This document shows positions 1 to 10,104 of a stretch of DNA of 64,000 nt, one piece after another (position 1 is the first letter of the stretch; each line of letters opens with the position of its first letter). The notes under the pieces were generated by a model. It had not been told where the DNA came from. It made no database searches and was given only the letters and a program-made list of their open reading frames with translations. The stretch is from Candidatus Cloacimonas acidaminovorans str. Evry (GTDB taxonomy: Bacteria > Cloacimonadota > Cloacimonadia > Cloacimonadales > Cloacimonadaceae). The stretch covers positions 1,054,001-1,118,000 of the forward strand of contig NC_020449.1 of assembly GCF_000146065.2 (NCBI RefSeq), given 5' to 3'. The position numbers and the translations under genes are program-made.

Positions 1-2
1 CT

Positions 3-794
3 ACTGCCTTGGGAATTGCCTTTAAGCATAACAAGATAAGCGAAAAACGGCTAACAAGTGTTAAGCAGATAATAAGTAAATTGCTCCAATTGGATTCATA
101 TCTGGAATCGGAAAAGGTTCTTTTGGCAACAGGTGTAATGCGTTTCGCTTTAAATGCCAATCTATTAACTGACTGGATTACTGATAAATATAACATAAAA
201 TGCAGAATAATTTCTTCCCAAGAGGAAATCCGCTATGCTTATTTTTCCGCAAGACAATACAAAAGTGGGGAAGAGGCAACTCTGGCAATTGATATTGGGG
301 GCTTTTCCACAGAGTTTATCAACTTAGATAAAGAAAAAAAACAACAAGGGAATAGTTTACCCTTTGGTTTACTTACCTTGTTAAATGATTTTAACGGAGA
401 TAGTGATACAGCGGATCATTTTATCCGGCAAAAGCTAAATGATTTACCTTATAAAAGTTCCTATCGTCTTGTTGGGATAGGACTTACCTACACTTATCTA
501 GCAGGAGTTATTTTCCGCTGCAGTTATAATGAAAGAGAAAAACTGGAAGGAAAAACAATCACTAAAAAGCAATTGCAGGAACTTTCTCATTCCCTTGAAG
601 TTAGAGACGAACAGAGATATTTACCCTTTCTATTGGAAGAGAGCTATCTGCCTATATTAAAATTAAGTATCGCTTTCAACATTTCTTTACTGGACAGATT
701 TGAGACCTCCGAAATTATTGTTTGCAACTCTGGAATTGCAGTTGGCTATGCCTATTGGTATTCCAGTAAACAAAGAAGCAAGGCACAAAAATGA
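3..794 (+). CDS. Ppx/GppA-type exopolyphosphatase/guanosine pentaphosphatase, 5' end cut off by the window
   Basis: The frame is open from the first bases of the window, so the N-terminal part (the first phosphate-binding loop of the ASKHA fold) lies outside. What remains fits the Ppx/GppA family in order: an LATGVMRFA segment, an SSQEEIRYAY segment with the expected catalytic Glu, a DIGGFSTE phosphate-binding loop and a SLPFGLLTL segment. The loop has Phe where most members have a third Gly. Such enzymes hydrolyse polyphosphate or pppGpp in the cytoplasm; the substrate cannot be told from sequence. It overlaps miaB by 4 bases (ATGA), so the two are probably co-transcribed. Confidence 0.85.
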   Translation, partial: TALGIAFKHNKISEKRLTSVKQIISKLLQLDSYLESEKVLLATGVMRFALNANLLTDWITDKYNIKCRIISSQEEIRYAYFSARQYKSGEEATLAIDIGGFSTEFINLDKEKKQQGNSLPFGLLTLLNDFNGDSDTADHFIRQKLNDLPYKSSYRLVGIGLTYTYLAGVIFRCSYNEREKLEGKTITKKQLQELSHSLEVRDEQRYLPFLLEESYLPILKLSIAFNISLLDRFETSEIIVCNSGIAVGYAYWYSSKQRSKAQK

Positions 795-2074
795 AGTTTT
801 ATATAGAGACCTACGGTTGTCAGATGAATGTGGCAGATAGTGAATTAATTGCCAGTATTTTAACTAAAGCAGGTCATCAGGAAGTTACCCAAATAAGCGA
901 AGCGGATTTACTTCTATTTAATACTTGCAGTGTTCGTGGCCATGCTGAAGAGAGGGTTTTAGGCAGAATTCAAAGTGAAAATCATCGCAAGAAAGAAAAT
1001 CCGAATCTCAAAATTGGTGTAGTTGGCTGTATGGCACAACGATTGGGCGAAGAGATAAACAAGGAAAAACTAACAGTGGATTTTGTAATAGGTGTGGATC
1101 AGTATCAACATCTTCCTGATATACTAAATGAAGAAACAGAAAAGACCATTTTAACGGATTTGGACGAAACTCAATTATATAAAGGTATTCAACCTGCTTA
1201 TCATAATGATTATTGTGCCTATATAACTATTATGCGGGGCTGTAATAATTTTTGTTCCTATTGTATTGTTCCTTATGTTAGAGGAAGAGAACGCAGTCGT
1301 TCCTGGCAGGATATCATAGAGGAAACAATTTCTGCCGGTAATCAGGGGAAAAAGGATATCACTCTTTTAGGTCAAAATGTCAATTCTTACCTAAATGGAG
1401 AGGTAAATTTTCCCCGTTTGTTAATTATACTTAACGAATTGGATGAAATCTACCGGTTGAGATTTATTACTTCTCATCCGAAGGATTTATCAGAGGAATT
1501 AATAGAAGTTCTGGCTAATTCAGCTAAGATATGCGAACATATACACTTACCTGTGCAAAGCGGGAGTGACAATATACTTAAAGCAATGAACCGAAATTAC
1601 ACTGTTCAGCACTATATATCTTTAGTGGAAAAGTTACATAAGTTCATACCAAATATAGCGATAACTACAGATATTATGACCGGTTTTCCGGGAGAAACAG
1701 AAAACGATTTTCAGGACACACTATCCCTAATGAAAACAATTGAGTTTGATGATGCCTTTTGCTATAAATTCAGTCCGCGACCAGGAACTACCGCAGAAAC
1801 ATTATCAAATCAAGTTCCGGAAGCTGAACGACTGGCTCGTTTACAGCAAATGATTGATCTGCAACGAAAAATCTCGCTTAAAAAGAACAGAGAACAAATT
1901 GGACGCAAAGTGGAAGTTTATATTGAGAGCTTTAGCAAAAAAAGTAGAAAAATGGTTTTGGGGAAAACACGCGATTTTAAAACCGCAGTTCTTCCGGGAA
2001 CAGAAGATGACTTTGGAACTTTGAAACAAATTGAGGTAAAGGATGCCACGGCAAGCACTCTTATTTGCTTTTAA
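791..2074 (+). CDS. miaB: MiaB, tRNA-2-methylthio-N6-dimethylallyladenosine synthase
   Basis: A 427-residue radical-SAM methylthiotransferase that puts a methylthio group on i6A37 of tRNAs. The N-terminal UPF0004 domain has its three cluster cysteines at C10, C46 and C80. The radical-SAM triad CxxxCxxC is at about C151, C155 and C158. A TRAM RNA-binding domain occupies the last 70 or so residues. Length is normal for the family. MiaB is preferred over MtaB or RimO because of the YGCQMN start and the overall motif spacing, though MtaB cannot be fully excluded by eye. The start ATG overlaps the stop of the upstream gene. Confidence 0.93.
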   Translation: MKFYIETYGCQMNVADSELIASILTKAGHQEVTQISEADLLLFNTCSVRGHAEERVLGRIQSENHRKKENPNLKIGVVGCMAQRLGEEINKEKLTVDFVIGVDQYQHLPDILNEETEKTILTDLDETQLYKGIQPAYHNDYCAYITIMRGCNNFCSYCIVPYVRGRERSRSWQDIIEETISAGNQGKKDITLLGQNVNSYLNGEVNFPRLLIILNELDEIYRLRFITSHPKDLSEELIEVLANSAKICEHIHLPVQSGSDNILKAMNRNYTVQHYISLVEKLHKFIPNIAITTDIMTGFPGETENDFQDTLSLMKTIEFDDAFCYKFSPRPGTTAETLSNQVPEAERLARLQQMIDLQRKISLKKNREQIGRKVEVYIESFSKKSRKMVLGKTRDFKTAVLPGTEDDFGTLKQIEVKDATASTLICF

Positions 2075-2190
2075 CTGGATACCCAACAGTTGTGATAAGG
2101 CATATTATGTAAACTTGCATACAGGGGGTTTAATCGCTATGCGTTATAATTACTTATCCCCCACATTTGTTGTTGTCATTTTACATTTTC

Positions 2191-2271
2191 TTTTGTCATT
2201 TCGCACTGAGTGCGGAATCCATTTTAAAGCATAATAATAAAATGGATTCGTACTTGCGCAGGGATGACAAA
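2191..2271. repeat. 81-base palindromic intergenic element (family R4)
   Basis: Between miaB and yicC. The two arms start TTTGTCAT and end ATGACAAA, and the centre pairs GGAATCCATTTTA with TAAAATGGATTC, so the whole element can fold into one long hairpin. Related sequences lie at 32689-32757, 40377-40460, and in part near 19986 and 55003. Nothing else is visible in the 241-base gap except the yicC ribosome binding site (AAGGAG). Confidence 0.7.
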
Positions 2272-2315
2272 GAAAACAAGAATGGCAAGACACGAGAATA
2301 TAAAAAGGAGTTATA

Positions 2316-3191
2316 ATGAAAAGTATGACCGGTTTTGGAAACGCTTTAATCAGCAGAGACAATATTAACCTTGAATTAGAGATAAAATCCATAAATGCCC
2401 GCTTTTTGGATTTAAGGATTTTCCTTCCCCGCGAGCTGAGTTTTTACGAAACGGAGATAAGAAGGCAGATAATAAAGAGCATATCGCGTGGAGCAATTGA
2501 AGTAAGAGTTAATTTTAGTGATCACCGAGAACCAAAATTGGTTTTAGATAAGACCAAATTATTAAAATACAATGAATTGGCTATAGAAGCAGCACAACTT
2601 TTAGCCAGCGAGGAGGTTATTTCCATAGAATTTTTACTACAAGAGCCGGGAGTTATTGAAAGTGTAGACCGTCTGGCAGAAGATGAAATCCTGGCAAATG
2701 TGCTAAATGAAGCATTAGCACAAGCTCTGCAAAGAATTAAAGAATCAATGCTGGAAGAAGGAGAACAAATAAAACAGGTATTATGTGACTCTATGCAACA
2801 GATTGAAAAGGCAATAAATGCTGTTTCCGAGCTTTGTGAACCTTTTAAAAAAGAGTTATTTACAACAATGCACAGACATATTGAAGAACTCATTGGTTCT
2901 TATAAAGTTGAAAATTTGGAACAACGCCTCATCCAGGAATTGGCAATTTATGTAGATAAATATGACATTGGTGAGGAATTAAGCCGTTTGAGAGCTCATC
3001 TTAAGACCTTTATTTCTACTCTTCAGGAAGAAGGAGATATTGGCAAAACACTAAACTTTATCATTCAGGAAATGCAACGCGAAGCAAATACTTTAGGTTC
3101 AAAATTCTCTACAACTCAAAGTTTTCCTTGGATTTTAACAATTAAAGAAGAAATAGAAAAGTGTCGGGAGATTATTCAAAATGTTGCCTGA
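2316..3191 (+). CDS. yicC: YicC-family endoribonuclease
   Basis: A 291-residue protein with the family's hallmark N-terminus MKSMTGFG, an N-terminal YicC-like domain and a C-terminal DUF1732 segment that includes EANTLGSKF near residue 255. YicC proteins are Mn-dependent endoribonucleases; the E. coli member affects RyhB small-RNA decay. An AAGGAG ribosome binding site lies 7 bases before the ATG. It overlaps the next gene by 11 bases. Confidence 0.93.
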   Translation: MKSMTGFGNALISRDNINLELEIKSINARFLDLRIFLPRELSFYETEIRRQIIKSISRGAIEVRVNFSDHREPKLVLDKTKLLKYNELAIEAAQLLASEEVISIEFLLQEPGVIESVDRLAEDEILANVLNEALAQALQRIKESMLEEGEQIKQVLCDSMQQIEKAINAVSELCEPFKKELFTTMHRHIEELIGSYKVENLEQRLIQELAIYVDKYDIGEELSRLRAHLKTFISTLQEEGDIGKTLNFIIQEMQREANTLGSKFSTTQSFPWILTIKEEIEKCREIIQNVA

Positions 3192-3618
3192 GCCAATCCT
3201 TAAATGGAAATCCTGGCCCCTCGTAGAACGTCCCTGGACTTCGTTGATATTAATCCTTTTCTTAATTTTGCTTTCTTTTTTATTATATTATATCACTGTA
3301 ACCGGCTGGCAACAACCATTTTACTACATTCTGGGGATGCTTTTAGTTTTAGGTAACCTTCTCCCCTATTTCATAATGACCGAATATGAACTTTATGAGG
3401 ACAAAGTTCAGGTGCGTTATCTTTTTCTTAAAATCAGTCGTCCCTATACCGATTTTGGTTGTTTTTATGAAGACAAAAGAGGTATAATGCTTTCCACTTT
3501 TACAATGCCCAGGCGTTTAGACCCTTTTAGAGGATTATCCTTACGATTTTCTGCCGATAAGCAAGAGAGAGAAAAATTAATTGAAATCCTGATGCAAAAA
3601 ATTGGGAAAAAATACTAA
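3181..3618 (+). CDS. Small two-helix membrane protein of unknown function
   Basis: 145 residues. Two hydrophobic segments at about residues 20-40 and 45-65 are followed by a soluble C-terminal part rich in basic and aromatic residues. The layout resembles small bacterial PH-domain (bPH2-like) membrane proteins, with a strand-rich tail after the helix pair, but no diagnostic motif is visible, so no function is assigned. It starts inside the end of yicC and ends 8 bases before rnr, which puts it in the same transcript. Confidence 0.75.
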   Translation: MLPEPILKWKSWPLVERPWTSLILILFLILLSFLLYYITVTGWQQPFYYILGMLLVLGNLLPYFIMTEYELYEDKVQVRYLFLKISRPYTDFGCFYEDKRGIMLSTFTMPRRLDPFRGLSLRFSADKQEREKLIEILMQKIGKKY

Positions 3619-3626
3619 GGAATATT

Positions 3627-5918
3627 ATGAATTATAATGAATTAAAGCAGGCAATCTTAGAATATTTCCAGAAATATCCGCATACTGGATTGTCCTACAA
3701 TGAAATAGTAAATACTTTTCAACTTAATAAAGCTGAAAAAGCATTACTTAGTGGCATTCTTAGCGGACTGATGGAAGAAGGTATTTTAACCAAAGACCGC
3801 AAGAAATATCACTTACAAAAAATGCCAAAAGCGAAACAGCCCTCCCCCACTCCCAATCCCAAATTGTTACAAGGTATTTTTGATGCTACACCCTTATCCA
3901 GAGGTTTTTCTTATGCTTTTATTAGAACTCCGGAAAAGGATTATTATGTGGATGCGGAAGATATTCTAAATGCTTTTCATAATGATATTGTCGCCTTTGA
4001 ACCAAAATATAGAAAAGGTCATCAGGATAGTGCTATAATCCGTAAAGTAGTAAAAAGAAGCACAGAGCAATTTGTGGGAGAACTTATAAGAAGGAATGGT
4101 TTTAGCACTTTCATTTGCAGTAACCCTAAAGTATTCAGATGGTTCTTTGTTTCCGATCCCGCTCAGGGAGAAAATGGCGATAAAGTTGTTTTAAAAGTAA
4201 CTAATTGGGGAAATCCGCAAATGGGGAAAGTGCCTGTAGGTAAAGTGATAGAGATATTAGGAAAATCCGGTGAGCCAGAAGTTGAGCTTTTAGCTGTTAT
4301 TCGTCAGTATAATTTACCTTTGGAATTTCCTGAAGATGTAATTGCAGAGGCAAATCTGCTTTCTGCAGAAATAAAACCGGAGGATTACAGGAATCGGAGG
4401 GATTTGCGCAATCTTTATTCCTTTACTATAGACCCGATTACTGCTAAAGATTTTGACGATGCCATAGCGGTGGAAAAAACGTCTAAGGGCTGGCGTCTTT
4501 ATGTGCATATCGCTGATGTAGCACATTATTTGTCAGTGGAGGGGGCTATTTTTCAGGAAGCAAGCAAACGCGGGAATAGTTTTTATTTTCCCAAGAGAGT
4601 TATACCTATGTTACCGGAACGCTTATCAAATCTTATTTGCAGTTTACGTCCCGAAGAAGAAAAGCTCTGTTTAACAGTGCAAACGGATTTTGACCGTAAA
4701 GGACAAATTATTGAGCAGCAAATATATGAAAGTGTTATTTGCAGTCAATCCCGGCTTAATTATGATGAAGTGGATGAACTTTTTGCTGGCAAGAAAACGG
4801 ATATACCAATTCCTTTACAGGACATTTTATTGGAAGCAAGAGCTCTTTCGCGTCTTTTAACCGAAAAAAGAATGAATGCTGGCTACATTTTTTTTGATTT
4901 ACCGGAAATTGAGTATGAATATGATGAAAACGGATTTCTTAAGTGTTTAACATTGGCTGAGGAAACAGAAAGCCATAAAATAATAGAAAATTTTATGCTG
5001 GTTGCCAATGAATTTGTAGCTACACGCCTTTCACAGACAGCTCCTGCAACAATTTACCGTATTCATAACGACCCCGATTTTAACAAGCTGGAACGGCTGA
5101 TTGAACTTCTTTCCTATTATGGCGTAAAGTGGGTTATGTATGAGAATTTGAATAAGTCCATCCAGTATTTGCTTAATTCTTTTCCGAATGAGGCATATCA
5201 TAAGGTTTTTGACCGCATTTTGCTAAGAAGTATGAAAAAAGCAAGATACAGCACGGAACATATTCATCATTTCGCTTTAGCAATGGAAAATTACACACAT
5301 TTTACCAGTCCTATCCGACGTCTTTGCGATTTGGTTGTTCATTATCTCTGTAAAACCTGGTTGTGTCATACCTCTAATCAGAAATTTACTCCTTCTCAAC
5401 TGAAACATTTTGCCGAAGTTGCCTCTGAACAAGAAATTCAGGCAGACCAGTCAGAACGCGATATAGAAATGGTTTATAGCTTGGCTTTGATGAGAGAGAA
5501 GGAAGGAGAACTTTATGAGGGAATGGTTATTTCGGTCAATTCCCGGGGTTTAATTGTTCAATTGGAAGAAATTCCGGTTACCGGAGTTATTAAAGAAATC
5601 AGTTTGGGAGAAGGTAATTGGGAATATTTGGAAAGAGAAATGCGCTATATAAACCGCAGAACTCATAAATATTATCAATTGATGGATACTTTAACGGTTA
5701 TTATTGGTTATGTGGAAGATGATATTTATTTGTTTCCCATACCTGAAACACTGCGTCATAATGTATCCAAAACAAAGAGTTCCTTATCCCATAAAAGCGC
5801 ATCACAAAAGCCAAAACCCTCTGGAAGGACGGGGTCCCCATCGTCCAAAAGAACCGGAAGGACGAGGTCCCCATCGTCCAAATCCTCCAAATCTTCAACC
5901 ACAAGAGGCAACAAATGA
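3627..5918 (+). CDS. rnr: Ribonuclease R
   Basis: A 763-residue 3'-to-5' exoribonuclease of the RNB family. In order: an N-terminal winged-helix segment, cold-shock-like domains, the RNB catalytic domain with the metal-binding DPITAKDFDDA motif at about residues 268-279, and an S1 domain near residues 640-715. RNase R degrades structured RNAs. The C-terminal tail from about residue 722 is Ser/Lys/Arg-rich. It is partly encoded by a repeated palindromic element (5818-5885), unlike the ordinary basic tail of the family. An AAGGAATATT ribosome binding region precedes the ATG. Confidence 0.95.
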   Translation: MNYNELKQAILEYFQKYPHTGLSYNEIVNTFQLNKAEKALLSGILSGLMEEGILTKDRKKYHLQKMPKAKQPSPTPNPKLLQGIFDATPLSRGFSYAFIRTPEKDYYVDAEDILNAFHNDIVAFEPKYRKGHQDSAIIRKVVKRSTEQFVGELIRRNGFSTFICSNPKVFRWFFVSDPAQGENGDKVVLKVTNWGNPQMGKVPVGKVIEILGKSGEPEVELLAVIRQYNLPLEFPEDVIAEANLLSAEIKPEDYRNRRDLRNLYSFTIDPITAKDFDDAIAVEKTSKGWRLYVHIADVAHYLSVEGAIFQEASKRGNSFYFPKRVIPMLPERLSNLICSLRPEEEKLCLTVQTDFDRKGQIIEQQIYESVICSQSRLNYDEVDELFAGKKTDIPIPLQDILLEARALSRLLTEKRMNAGYIFFDLPEIEYEYDENGFLKCLTLAEETESHKIIENFMLVANEFVATRLSQTAPATIYRIHNDPDFNKLERLIELLSYYGVKWVMYENLNKSIQYLLNSFPNEAYHKVFDRILLRSMKKARYSTEHIHHFALAMENYTHFTSPIRRLCDLVVHYLCKTWLCHTSNQKFTPSQLKHFAEVASEQEIQADQSERDIEMVYSLALMREKEGELYEGMVISVNSRGLIVQLEEIPVTGVIKEISLGEGNWEYLEREMRYINRRTHKYYQLMDTLTVIIGYVEDDIYLFPIPETLRHNVSKTKSSLSHKSASQKPKPSGRTGSPSSKRTGRTRSPSSKSSKSSTTRGNK
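5818..5885. repeat. Tandem palindromic repeat inside the rnr 3' end
   Basis: Two copies, about 33 bases apart, of GGAAGGACGRGGTCCCCATC followed by GTCC. Each contains GGACG and its complement CGTCC. Being read in frame, they encode GRTGSPSSK and GRTRSPSSK. Short GACGAGGACATCGT-type sequences outside genes (23358-23380, 27938-27958) share the core. This suggests a mobile palindrome that has entered a coding tail. Confidence 0.6.
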
Positions 5919-6718
5919 AAAGAGCAATCGGTATTTTTGATTCCGGAGTTGGTGGCTTAACCGTTTATCAAGCCATCCGTAATACTTTTCCCAATGAGGA
6001 CATTATTTATTTTGGAGATACTGCCAGAGTGCCTTACGGACCAAAATCGCCTAATACCATTATTGACTATTCCCTGCAGAATGCCCGTTTTTTGCTCCAG
6101 CAGGGAATAAAAATCTTAATTGTTGCTTGCAACACATCTTCCGCAGTAGCAATTCCCGCTTTGCAAAATTTAAGCGATATTCCTGTTATAGGTGTTATTG
6201 AACCGGGTGCTGAACAATCGGTTAAAGTTACTAAATGTAAACGCATTGGAGTGATTGGAACGGAAGGAACAATCCGAAGCGGAGCTTATCCTTCCGCTAT
6301 CAGAAAATTGCTTCCTGAGGCATTTGTAGTTTCATCTGCTTGTCCCCTTTTTGTTCCCTTGGTGGAAGAGGGTTGGCAGGAGCATCCTGTAGCGGAAGTT
6401 ATTGCGGAGGAATATCTTAAGGAAATGAAAGAACAAAATATAGATACTCTTGTTTTAGGTTGTACCCATTATCCGCTGCTGTCTAATATCATTCAACAGG
6501 TTATGGGAGAAGAAGTTACACTTGTAGATAGCGCAATGGCTGTGGCTGAATACTTAAGCTGTTATCTGAGTGCTGAAAATGATGGACAAAAAGGCAGAGA
6601 TTCTTTTTATGTGAGCGACAACGAAAATAAATTTGCCGAAATTGCCGAACGCATTTTGCAGCATAATATTGGTAATTTAACCCGGGTGCGTCTTTATGAA
6701 AGCTGGTTTAAGGACTGA
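5915..6718 (+). CDS. murI: Glutamate racemase
   Basis: A 267-residue cofactor-independent racemase that makes D-glutamate for peptidoglycan. The DSGVGGLTV start, the first catalytic Cys in ACNTSSA (about C72) and the second in LGCTHYPLL (about C183) are all present. Length is typical. The ATG overlaps the rnr stop (ATGA), so the two genes are translationally coupled. Confidence 0.96.
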   Translation: MKRAIGIFDSGVGGLTVYQAIRNTFPNEDIIYFGDTARVPYGPKSPNTIIDYSLQNARFLLQQGIKILIVACNTSSAVAIPALQNLSDIPVIGVIEPGAEQSVKVTKCKRIGVIGTEGTIRSGAYPSAIRKLLPEAFVVSSACPLFVPLVEEGWQEHPVAEVIAEEYLKEMKEQNIDTLVLGCTHYPLLSNIIQQVMGEEVTLVDSAMAVAEYLSCYLSAENDGQKGRDSFYVSDNENKFAEIAERILQHNIGNLTRVRLYESWFKD

Positions 6719-6771
6719 TCAAAATTATGATGCGTAAATATATAAAAATGAATAAGAAAAGTTTCTTCCTT

Positions 6772-6848
6772 AATAGCATTGCTTACCCATTGCTTACCCA
6801 TTACTAATGTCATTAGCAATGGGTGAGTATTGCTAAAGTAATGCTATT
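6772..6848. repeat. 77-base imperfect inverted repeat between murI and kce
   Basis: The outer arms AATAGCATT and AATGCTATT pair, and so do the inner arms ACCCATTACTAATG and CATTAGCAATGGGT (one mismatch). CCCATTGCTTA-type units also repeat directly within it. There is no T-run, so it does not look like an intrinsic terminator. It fills much of the 203-base gap before kce; no clear promoter is seen in the rest. Confidence 0.65.
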
Positions 6849-6909
6849 GGGAACGAGCATAATTTCAAAGCATTAGATATTATATTTCAGATAAATAGAT
6901 TAAATATAA

Positions 6910-7752
<843 letters not shown>

Positions 7753-7763
7753 AAGGGGTGGCT

Positions 7764-10019
7764 ATGGAACTAACGGAAAATGCGCTGAAGGTTTTGGAAA
7801 AAAGATATTTCCGTAAAGATGAAAATGGCGTTTTGATAGAGGACTGGGATAAAATGCTCACTCGGGTTGCCTCCAATATTGCAAGCGGTGATGAGGAAAA
7901 AACCCGTCGTTTTTATCAGTTAATGGATGCGGGTTATTTTTTACCCAATTCTCCTACTTTAATGAATGCCGGTGGTGATTTACAACAGCTCTCCGCCTGT
8001 TTTGTTTTGCCTATTGAAGATAGTATGGAAAGCATTTTTGAAACGGTTAAAAATGCGGCTTTAATTCATAAGAGCGGAGGTGGAACCGGTTTTTCTTTCA
8101 GTCACTTACGCGAAGCCAATGCCCGAGTTCGTTCTACTAATGGTGTTTCCAGCGGACCTCTATCCTTTTTAAAGGTTTTTAATGCTGCTACCGATGCTGT
8201 TAAACAAGGTGGAACCAGAAGAGGCGCTAATATGGCAATCTTAAATGTAGATCATCCTCAAATTCTGGATTTTATAACCTGCAAAGAAAATCCCGCAGAA
8301 CTAACCAATTTCAATATCAGTGTTGGTATAACAGAAGATTTTATGCAGGCGGTTACTAATGATGATGAATATAATCTTATTTCTCCTCATACGGGAGCGA
8401 TTTATAAAAAGCTGAAAGCCAGAGATGTATTTGCCCTGATTGTAAAAATGGCACATAAAAATGGCGAACCGGGAATCGTGTTTTTAGACCGGCTAAATAA
8501 TGCCAATCCTACTCCTACACTGGGCAAAATAGAATCTACTAATCCCTGTGGAGAACAACCCTTGCTGCCTTATGAAGCATGCAATTTGGGCTCTATAAAT
8601 CTTGCTTTGTTGATTAAAGACGGTGATGTGGATTGGGATAAACTGAAAGAAGTGGTGCGTGAAAGTATTGATTTTCTGGATGCGGTAATTGATGTTTCCA
8701 AGTTTCCCCTACATCAAATTGAAACAATTTCCCAAGCTAACAGGAAAATCGGATTGGGAGTTATGGGTTGGGCGGACTTATTATTTCAATTAAAAATACC
8801 TTATGCCAGTGAAGAAGCGGTTGCTCTTGCCGCTAAACTTATGGAATTTATAGATTTTTATGCTAAAGAACGCTCTTCAGAACTTGCCCAGGAAAAAGGT
8901 GCTTTCCCCAATTTTCAGGAAAGTATCTACGCTACCGGTTGCCTGAAAAGAGAAAAAATAAACCAACCCTGGGATTCCTTAAAAGAAAAAATAAAAAAAG
9001 AGGGAATTCGCAATGCTACCCTTACTACTATTGCTCCTACGGGAACAATTAGTATGATTGCCGATACTTCCAGCGGAATTGAACCCCAATTTTCCCTTGC
9101 TTATGTGAAAAATGTAATGGATGGAGAGAAATTAATCTATGTGAATAAATATTTGCAGAAGGCATTGGAAGAAAAAGGAATATATAATAATAAGCTTTTA
9201 GATGAAATTTTAACGCGTGGCTCTCTTGCCGGTATTGAGGGTATTCCGGATGACTTGAAAAAGGTGTTTCAAACCGCTCATGACATAAGTCCCGAATGGC
9301 ATATCAGAATGCAGGCAGCTTTTCAAAAATATACTGATAATGCTGTCAGCAAAACCATTAATTTCCCTAATTCCGCTACGGTGGAAGATATCCAAAGTGC
9401 CTATGAGCTTGCCTATCATCTTGGCTGTAAAGGAGTTACTGTCTATCGGGATGGCAGCCGGGAAAGCCAGGTTCTCTATTTAGGAACTCAAACAACCTCA
9501 CCTGAAAAAACGGATAAAAAAGTAGCTCCCAGAACCAGACCGGAAATTACTAAAGGCATAACTCAACGCCTGGAAACGGGTTGCGGTCATATGTATGTAA
9601 CTATTAATACCGATGCTCAAGGTGCCTGTGAGGTCTTTATTCAAATGGGAAAAGTGGGAGGATGTGCTTCTGCACAACTGGAAGCTATTGCTCGTCTTGT
9701 TTCTTTGGCTTTGCGCTCTCAGATCAAGATTGAATCCATTACTCGTCAATTGAAAGGTATTCGTTGTCAATCCCCAATGTGGAATAAAGGAAAAATGATA
9801 ACTTCTTGTGGAGATGCAGTTGGTCAGGCACTGGAACAATTTGTAACTCTTTATACTAAAGGACAAATCCAAGCCGGCGAATTATCGGTGGAAAATGAAA
9901 ATTTAGGTTCTCATCAGTCGGTTGGAAACGGTTTTGCTCTATGCCCTGACTGCGGAAATACTATTGAACACACAGAAGGATGTTTAAAATGTCCTGCCTG
10001 CGGTTGGAGTAAATGTTAA
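7764..10019 (+). CDS. nrdJ: Adenosylcobalamin-dependent (class II) ribonucleoside-diphosphate reductase
   Basis: A 751-residue class II reductase that makes deoxyribonucleotides with B12 radical chemistry and no oxygen. NPCGEQ carries the radical Cys and Glu. LSACF and EACNLGS supply the redox cysteine pair. Near the C-terminus are a TSCPD domain (GCGHMYVTI to IARLVSLALRS) and a terminal zinc-ribbon-like tail with CPDC and CPAC. ATG 7764 is chosen over GTG 7758 because AAGGGG sits just before it. No intein is visible. No cobalamin riboswitch fits in the 11-base gap. Confidence 0.94.
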   Translation: MELTENALKVLEKRYFRKDENGVLIEDWDKMLTRVASNIASGDEEKTRRFYQLMDAGYFLPNSPTLMNAGGDLQQLSACFVLPIEDSMESIFETVKNAALIHKSGGGTGFSFSHLREANARVRSTNGVSSGPLSFLKVFNAATDAVKQGGTRRGANMAILNVDHPQILDFITCKENPAELTNFNISVGITEDFMQAVTNDDEYNLISPHTGAIYKKLKARDVFALIVKMAHKNGEPGIVFLDRLNNANPTPTLGKIESTNPCGEQPLLPYEACNLGSINLALLIKDGDVDWDKLKEVVRESIDFLDAVIDVSKFPLHQIETISQANRKIGLGVMGWADLLFQLKIPYASEEAVALAAKLMEFIDFYAKERSSELAQEKGAFPNFQESIYATGCLKREKINQPWDSLKEKIKKEGIRNATLTTIAPTGTISMIADTSSGIEPQFSLAYVKNVMDGEKLIYVNKYLQKALEEKGIYNNKLLDEILTRGSLAGIEGIPDDLKKVFQTAHDISPEWHIRMQAAFQKYTDNAVSKTINFPNSATVEDIQSAYELAYHLGCKGVTVYRDGSRESQVLYLGTQTTSPEKTDKKVAPRTRPEITKGITQRLETGCGHMYVTINTDAQGACEVFIQMGKVGGCASAQLEAIARLVSLALRSQIKIESITRQLKGIRCQSPMWNKGKMITSCGDAVGQALEQFVTLYTKGQIQAGELSVENENLGSHQSVGNGFALCPDCGNTIEHTEGCLKCPACGWSKC

Positions 10020-10104
10020 CCCGTGCTTGACAAAAGTAGTGTTTTTTATTTTTTGCTTTTTCTGCTAAAGCGAAATTCAGCAGACCCCCAAAAAAGGAGC
10101 ATAA

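Noticed and set aside
10027-10032. A TTGACA box before the zinc-ribbon gene as a promoter
   Set aside because: No reasonable -10 box lies at 16-18 bases; the region is a T-rich run.
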